Source: CBDBLK01 sp965215445
Lineage (GTDB): Bacteria > Bdellovibrionota > Bacteriovoracia > Bacteriovoracales > Bacteriovoracaceae
Direction of reading: 5' to 3'
Length of the DNA: 64,000 nt
Assembly (NCBI GenBank): GCA_965215445.1
Contig: CBDCDT010000002.1
Location: 2,294,001-2,358,000 of the forward strand
Made by a program: the position numbers and the translations under genes. Below the pieces are notes generated by a model. It was given only the letters and a program-made list of their open reading frames with translations, did not search any database and was not told the origin of the DNA. Below are positions 59,882 through 64,000 of the stretch, in pieces (the first letter of the stretch is position 1; every line of letters starts with the position of its first letter).

Positions 59882-60364
59882 ATGAAGGGAAATCCTAAAA
59901 TTATCGACGCGCTCAACAGCGTGCTTTTGCGCGAACTGACCGCCATCAATCAGTATTTCCTCCACGCACGCATCCTGCAAGACTGGGGCCTGGCCAAAAT
60001 CGGCCAATTGGAATACAAGGCCTCGCTGGACGAAATGCGCCACGCCGACCAACTGATTCAACGGATTCTCTTTTTGGAGGGACTCCCCAACGTCCAGCAA
60101 TTCGGCAAAATCTGTGTCGGCAAAACCATCCGCGAAGTGCTGGAATTTGACCTCAAAGTGGAAAATGAAGCAGTTCCCGTGCTCAAAAGAAGCATTGAAC
60201 TGTCCGAAAAAGAGCAGGATTTTGTTTCGCGCAAGCTGTTTGTCTCCATTTTGGAAAGCGAAGAAGAACACATCGACTGGCTCGAAATCCAACTGAATCT
60301 GCTCGACAAAGTGGGCGAACAAAATTATATGCAGTCACAAATCGACGCCAGTGCTGGGGCCTGA
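59882..60364 (+). CDS. bfr: Bacterioferritin
   Basis: A 160-residue haem-containing ferritin that oxidises and stores iron in a 24-subunit shell. It has the start MKGNPKIIDALNSVLLRELT, ferroxidase ligands in LLRELTAINQYFLHARI, LDEMRHADQLIQRILFLEG (including the haem-ligand Met near residue 52) and ILESEEEHIDWLEIQLNLLD. Length and residues are normal. A near-perfect AAAGGAGGT lies before the ATG, so translation should be strong. An inverted repeat overlaps the promoter. Confidence 0.96.
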   Translation: MKGNPKIIDALNSVLLRELTAINQYFLHARILQDWGLAKIGQLEYKASLDEMRHADQLIQRILFLEGLPNVQQFGKICVGKTIREVLEFDLKVENEAVPVLKRSIELSEKEQDFVSRKLFVSILESEEEHIDWLEIQLNLLDKVGEQNYMQSQIDASAGA

Positions 60365-60369
60365 TTCAC

Positions 60370-60849
60370 TTACTTTTGACGGGAAATAGTTATAAATCTG
60401 ATCGGGCCATCGCTGCCGTACACAGAGGGAATGTCCAACTGCTCGTAATGATTTCTATAGGGAGAATCGGAAGCTGGTTGGTAACAACTTAAACTGGCAT
60501 GAGTGTCCGAAGCTATCCTCACGCCCAAGCGGCACTGAATGTTTTCATATCTCTCCCCGGAAGCGAGATCGACGGAAAAAGTCACCGGGATATTAACTCC
60601 TAAAAAAACATAGGGCCTGTCGGCAACTTTGAGAGAATCAACCCTTGCAACTGAAAGTTTTTCCCGTATCAGTTCGGCAATGGCCACTTTATCAATGTAT
60701 AAGACTTCGAGACTTTTTTCCGTTGCCCCGGTTTCAACGATTAAATGAATCGCCAATTCCGATTCGGTTTCAGATAGGCCCGTAACGCTATCGGCGGCAC
60801 CGGCAAACCAGCTTACAAATGAGAAAAGGAAAAGGATAAAAACTTTCAT
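60370..60849 (-). CDS. Small secreted protein, unknown function
   Basis: A 159-residue protein with signal peptide (FILFLFSFVSWFAGA). The mature domain is alpha/beta with a Cys pair likely disulfide linked (IQCRLGVRIASDTHASLSCY) and ends FITISRQK. No family is recognised. It is convergent with bacterioferritin, six bases away, and follows another secreted-protein gene on the same strand. Confidence 0.62.
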   Translation of the reverse strand: MKVFILFLFSFVSWFAGAADSVTGLSETESELAIHLIVETGATEKSLEVLYIDKVAIAELIREKLSVARVDSLKVADRPYVFLGVNIPVTFSVDLASGERYENIQCRLGVRIASDTHASLSCYQPASDSPYRNHYEQLDIPSVYGSDGPIRFITISRQK

Positions 60850-60867
60850 GGCAGACTATCTCCTCGC

Positions 60868-61485
60868 TTAGTTGTTATCGTGAAGCCTTCCAGATTGGTT
60901 GAGAAAATCCGTGAATAGTTTTAAATTATGAGAATTCACATTCTCACCTTTGATGATACCTGCGTGAATTTGTCCTGCTAAATGTTTGCGGTATGCAGGA
61001 ACAATGTTGCCATAATCACTTCTCAACCAAGCTATGGAACCAAAGAGGACAACAGAAGAAATAACCATGGTAGTTATACTCGCTTTTTTTGATATTTCAG
61101 GGAATCGGACAAAGAAATTTACCGTCCCATAAAATCCCGAAGCTACAGAACCAACAATTCCCAACGTACCTAGTATTGCTTTACCTGGTTCAATATAAAG
61201 TTCTTCATTTAATTTCGAGGCAAATTGATCCAAGTCCGATGCGGCCACCTCCAAAATGGTGGGGCAATGCAAGTCTAAATTTGATTGATTTTCATCTATG
61301 GAAATATTTTCGATTCCAACAGGAATACTACAAGCGTAAACCAAAACCACGTCTTCATCTTCTTGATTTTCCAGGTAGTAAAAATCGAGAACTGTAGGTA
61401 GGAGATTATTCGCCTTTAACCCCGTTGAAGAAAAAACCAATACGGCACTTATAAAGGACACTACCAGCACTTTGAAATCTTTCAT
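60868..61485 (-). CDS. Exported or membrane protein, unknown function
   Basis: A 205-residue protein with an N-terminal signal or anchor (VLVVSFISAVLVFSSTG) and two later hydrophobic segments (AILGTLGIVGSVASGFYGTV and ITTMVISSVVLFGSIAWL). The first extracytoplasmic part is acidic with two Cys (VYACSIPVG and LHCPTILEV). GGAG lies about six bases before the ATG. It is 18 bases upstream of the gene at 60849, so the two probably form an operon. No family is recognised. Confidence 0.62.
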   Translation of the reverse strand: MKDFKVLVVSFISAVLVFSSTGLKANNLLPTVLDFYYLENQEDEDVVLVYACSIPVGIENISIDENQSNLDLHCPTILEVAASDLDQFASKLNEELYIEPGKAILGTLGIVGSVASGFYGTVNFFVRFPEISKKASITTMVISSVVLFGSIAWLRSDYGNIVPAYRKHLAGQIHAGIIKGENVNSHNLKLFTDFLNQSGRLHDNN

Positions 61486-61594
61486 CTTGAACTCCTCGAG
61501 TTTGCTTTTTTATTTCAAGATGAAATTAGTATACTATAAGGATTGAAAGTGCAAGAGGTTTTTTTTTAAAAAAAAATCTTGACGCTCGCAGCTG

Positions 61595-63445
61595 TTAACG
61601 CGAATCGTCTTCTTCTCTCTCCGCCTGGGGAAGGTAACGCAGCAGGGTGTTAATGGTGTCCACGTCAATGCTGCCAAATTGGTGCTCTCCCTGGCCCCCA
61701 CCCTCTTCAATCGCCTTTTGGCCCACTTCTTTTAAACTTTCAAAATAAGGGCCTTGCCAATCCCCCGCCTGCCCGTCTCCGGCCGGTCTGCGACTGGTAT
61801 CAAAGACGGATTGTTCCAGTTCCGCCGCCAGCGCGGCAGTATTTCGGCCCACTCTTTTGTCCCCTTCGCGCAAGCTGATATAGGCCGAAACCACGTTGGA
61901 ATAATGAACCGCCTGGGCGTAGTGTTCGGGACGTTTGCCGGCCTCTTCTTGCAAGCGCGCCAGTTTGCCCTCGGCCTGATCGGGTTCAAAGAGAGTCCGC
62001 CGGTTAAATTTATCCCGCATGGCCTCAATTAAAGCATCTCTTTCGAGCAGCGAACGCCTGGCAAAACGCGCTTTGATGAGTTCAATTTTCCCTTCGTCAC
62101 CGTCTAAAATTTCCTGCGCCCGCTCCTCGCTGACTCCATTTTCCAGCAGCATCGCCTTGAGGTTTTCATTGTTCTCGTCATTGCTCAGATCACGACTAAT
62201 TTTGGCACTCAAGGCATAGCGCCGGAGAGAATACTCGTCGAGCATTTTGAAATTCTGCTCTTTATCTATAAACAGGGAGGCGCACTCTTCGTCTTCGGCG
62301 GCGGAAGTTTCCCTGCACTTTTTTAGGTCTTCCGCGTGCTCGTCGGCCACTTCCTGCCAAGTGGAATCTTCCACAACTCCTTCAACAATTTCTCCCGAAG
62401 AGACGTTGACGACTTTGTTGACCAATCCCCCTTCAACTTCGTTTCTCTGTTTGGTGGCAACCTGCAATCCGGCAGGCCTTTCTTTTTTCAGGCGCTCCCA
62501 TCCCTTGTCCACATTCTTTAGGCCGATGAGCATTTGCCTGGAGGCCTTGAGGTAGTCCACCGCCACACAGGATTGCTTGAAAGTTTGCCCTTCCGTAATC
62601 TTGGTGTGGACTTTGTGTTGGCAACTTCCCTCGGCATAAGCTTCTTCACTCGCTTTATAAAGGCCTTCTTGGGCACAAATGGTTACTAAGCTGCTTAGAC
62701 ACTTGGAAAAGTTAATAAACCCCGAGGGAACCTGTTCACCTTGTTCTCCTTGTTGCCCTTCTTGCCCCTGCGCAGGCCAGTTGACGGGATTGCCCAGGCT
62801 TTGGATATTTTCCTTGCGAAGATTTTCGTCATCGGGGCGGTAGTCAAACCACAAACTGCCGCCCCGGCGGCACTGGCCTCCCACTTTACGGTAAACTGGC
62901 AGGGCCTTGCTACTCAGACAAAAAGAAGAAGTGGTGTGCAAAATATTGCGGCCGAGTTGAGAAGAGTAGAGATCGTGCCAAATTTTGTGGTCGCGCACGA
63001 CTTGCGCCCCTTCTTTTTCATCGTCGAACAAAACTTTTTTGAGCCGCTCGGACAAATAGTCCCGCAAGCGATGGGTGATTTTATCTTCGCGGGTAACGAC
63101 ATTGACGGTATCCACTCCCTCGTATTTTGAAGAGCTATCTTCCTCTCCCGCTTTCAGCTTTTCCATCACCTCGTCTCTCACATCTTGCCCAAGGGGTGCA
63201 AGTTTCTCACTGCCATTCCACAGGCAATTGCCCATATTAAATTTTTGTGGCGAAGACGATTTTTTGCGCTCCTCCTGACAATTGCGGTATTGGCCATCAA
63301 GTCCTTGCACGGAATCCAGCAAGCGCCCCAGGCGCGGGTCGATATCTTCGCTGTAGGCGCCCGTTTTTTCTTGCGTTTCTTGTTGTGTCTCTTGCGAATT
63401 ACCGGACAAAAACAGGCACGCTGCCAGCAAAAATAACTTTCCCAT
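61595..63445 (-). CDS. Large secreted Glu-rich protein, unknown function
   Basis: A 616-residue protein with a short signal (MGKLFLLAACLFLSGNS; a weak lipobox LLAAC is possible). The body is helical and rich in Glu, Gln and Lys, with several Cys (YRNCQEERKK, SFCLSSKALP, GGQCRRGGSL, CVAVDYL) and a low-complexity GQEGQQGEQGEQ run. No domain is recognised. Its acidic end is EREEDDSR. It is followed on the minus strand, after about 110 bases, by the small membrane-protein pair. Confidence 0.65.
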   Translation of the reverse strand: MGKLFLLAACLFLSGNSQETQQETQEKTGAYSEDIDPRLGRLLDSVQGLDGQYRNCQEERKKSSSPQKFNMGNCLWNGSEKLAPLGQDVRDEVMEKLKAGEEDSSSKYEGVDTVNVVTREDKITHRLRDYLSERLKKVLFDDEKEGAQVVRDHKIWHDLYSSQLGRNILHTTSSFCLSSKALPVYRKVGGQCRRGGSLWFDYRPDDENLRKENIQSLGNPVNWPAQGQEGQQGEQGEQVPSGFINFSKCLSSLVTICAQEGLYKASEEAYAEGSCQHKVHTKITEGQTFKQSCVAVDYLKASRQMLIGLKNVDKGWERLKKERPAGLQVATKQRNEVEGGLVNKVVNVSSGEIVEGVVEDSTWQEVADEHAEDLKKCRETSAAEDEECASLFIDKEQNFKMLDEYSLRRYALSAKISRDLSNDENNENLKAMLLENGVSEERAQEILDGDEGKIELIKARFARRSLLERDALIEAMRDKFNRRTLFEPDQAEGKLARLQEEAGKRPEHYAQAVHYSNVVSAYISLREGDKRVGRNTAALAAELEQSVFDTSRRPAGDGQAGDWQGPYFESLKEVGQKAIEEGGGQGEHQFGSIDVDTINTLLRYLPQAEREEDDSR

Positions 63446-63460
63446 GGGTCTATTATAGAC

Positions 63461-63997
63461 TCAAATCGCCCGCTCGGGAAAGAAAAGATGGCCTTTATCT
63501 GGAGGCATTGACAAAATTTGGGAAGACAAGCGTTTGAGTATTTCGTAGTACCATAAACAAATAGCGATTGGCAGGATATAAATAATCCAGGAACCGGAGT
63601 TCCACAAAATGGCCTTTCTGACTAGGGAATTGGCCTTTTTGAGTGCTTCAACAATATTTGTATTTTCGATTTTTTCCAAGGCCTTTGATCTTTTTTCAAC
63701 TTCTTTTTTAAACGTGTTGTCTCGGACGAGTATCTTGTTGGTTTCAAAAAGCATCACGATATTGAGTTCCGACAAAAAGTGGATGCATTGAGATATTCCA
63801 TCGTGAAAGAACAAAACACTTTCCCGTTCAAAATCCTTCAAATTTTTAGAAACCATTTGGTAGCGAACGCCGTCCCTTAAAGCAAAGAGTTCATTTCTGA
63901 GATGAAATCTCGCAGTAGGGGCAATCACGCCTTCGTACACAAAGTGCCAAACTGTGGCCAAAAGGAGAAAAATAATAGTGTGTGACAAAATTTCCAT
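63461..63997 (-). CDS. Two-helix membrane protein, unknown function
   Basis: A 178-residue protein with an N-terminal helix (SHTIIFLLLATVWHFVYEGV), a helical cytoplasmic middle (KKEVEKRSKALEKIENTNIV) and a second helix (GSWIIYILPIAICLWYYEIL). The ATG lies three bases from the right window edge, so its promoter cannot be seen. It ends 15 bases before the secreted Glu-rich gene on the same strand, which suggests an operon. No family is recognised. Confidence 0.65.
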   Translation of the reverse strand: MEILSHTIIFLLLATVWHFVYEGVIAPTARFHLRNELFALRDGVRYQMVSKNLKDFERESVLFFHDGISQCIHFLSELNIVMLFETNKILVRDNTFKKEVEKRSKALEKIENTNIVEALKKANSLVRKAILWNSGSWIIYILPIAICLWYYEILKRLSSQILSMPPDKGHLFFPERAI

Positions 63998-64000
63998 TTA

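Overview
The window looks like chromosomal DNA of a Gram-negative, Deltaproteobacteria-like bacterium, most probably Bdellovibrionota or a relative. This is inferred from the many lipoproteins and outer-membrane or secreted proteins, a large family of prepilin-like proteins with the N-terminus (A/G)-(V/F/L)-S-L-x-E followed by an AAGMVGGLSLGYLQL-type helix, RCC1-like and cadherin/FGE-type giant surface proteins, and tightly packed operons with ATGA or TAATG overlaps. No rRNA or marker gene fixes the taxonomy. No CRISPR array, intact phage or classical insertion sequence is visible.

Layout. 1-3.3 kb: histidine utilisation operon hutH(partial)-hutU-hutI plus a GNAT remnant. 3.8-9.9 kb: a DUF4160/DUF2442 pair, an ankyrin protein, a basic coiled-coil protein, malate dehydrogenase, a PilZ protein, an AAA_14/DUF4143 ATPase behind a palindrome, and a Cys-rich exported protein. 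10-18.7 kb: a long + strand series with glpX, an SRPBCC protein, a small coiled-coil protein, a YggS-type PLP protein, a lipoate ligase carrying an in-frame palindromic insertion, a heterodimeric ABC exporter and two prepilin-like proteins. 19-22 kb: two tandem RCC1-like repeat proteins. 22-28 kb: an accessory region with two near-identical prepilin-like genes (variable Cys-rich tails, PQQQP repeats, one with a 13-C tract just after its start), duplicated DUF1640-like genes and two PD-(D/E)XK (Rpn/PF12784) nuclease genes, linked by diverged direct repeats.

28.3-35.3 kb: a complete peptide/nickel-type ABC importer (one lipoprotein SBP, two permeases, two ATPases) followed by a cytochrome c. 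35.4 kb: tRNA-Leu(UAG). 35.5-38.6 kb: a short UvrC and a Gly-rich secreted protein. 38.7-40.3 kb: two small modules (a Cas2/SinR-like protein plus one-TM protein, and a HigBA-type toxin-antitoxin pair), each bordered by a copy of the 3' end of dctM. 40.2-43.9 kb: a TRAP transporter operon (TatT, DctP, DctQ, DctM). 44.2-46 kb: two more prepilin-like genes. 46-47.2 kb: PduO-type cobalamin adenosyltransferase and an FHA protein. 47.5-54.7 kb: a secreted protein, a giant cadherin/FN3/FGE-type lipoprotein split by two frameshifts, and a frameshifted FGE-type gene. 54.7-64 kb: a kexin-like S8 protease with a partner protein, an outer-membrane beta-barrel protein, membrane and secreted proteins of unknown function, and bacterioferritin behind an inverted repeat.

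The strongest unusual signals are: (1) a 127-bp element with terminal inverted repeats inserted in frame in the lipoate ligase; (2) a prepilin-like paralogue family with a poly-C tract, variable-number PQQQP repeats, swapped tails and mosaic identity that suggests gene conversion and phase/antigenic variation; (3) dctM 3'-end duplications bordering two small mobile-looking modules; (4) several genes whose -10 box lies 6-9 bp from the start codon with no Shine-Dalgarno sequence, suggesting leaderless transcripts. All family assignments are by eye from sequence motifs; no database search was possible.
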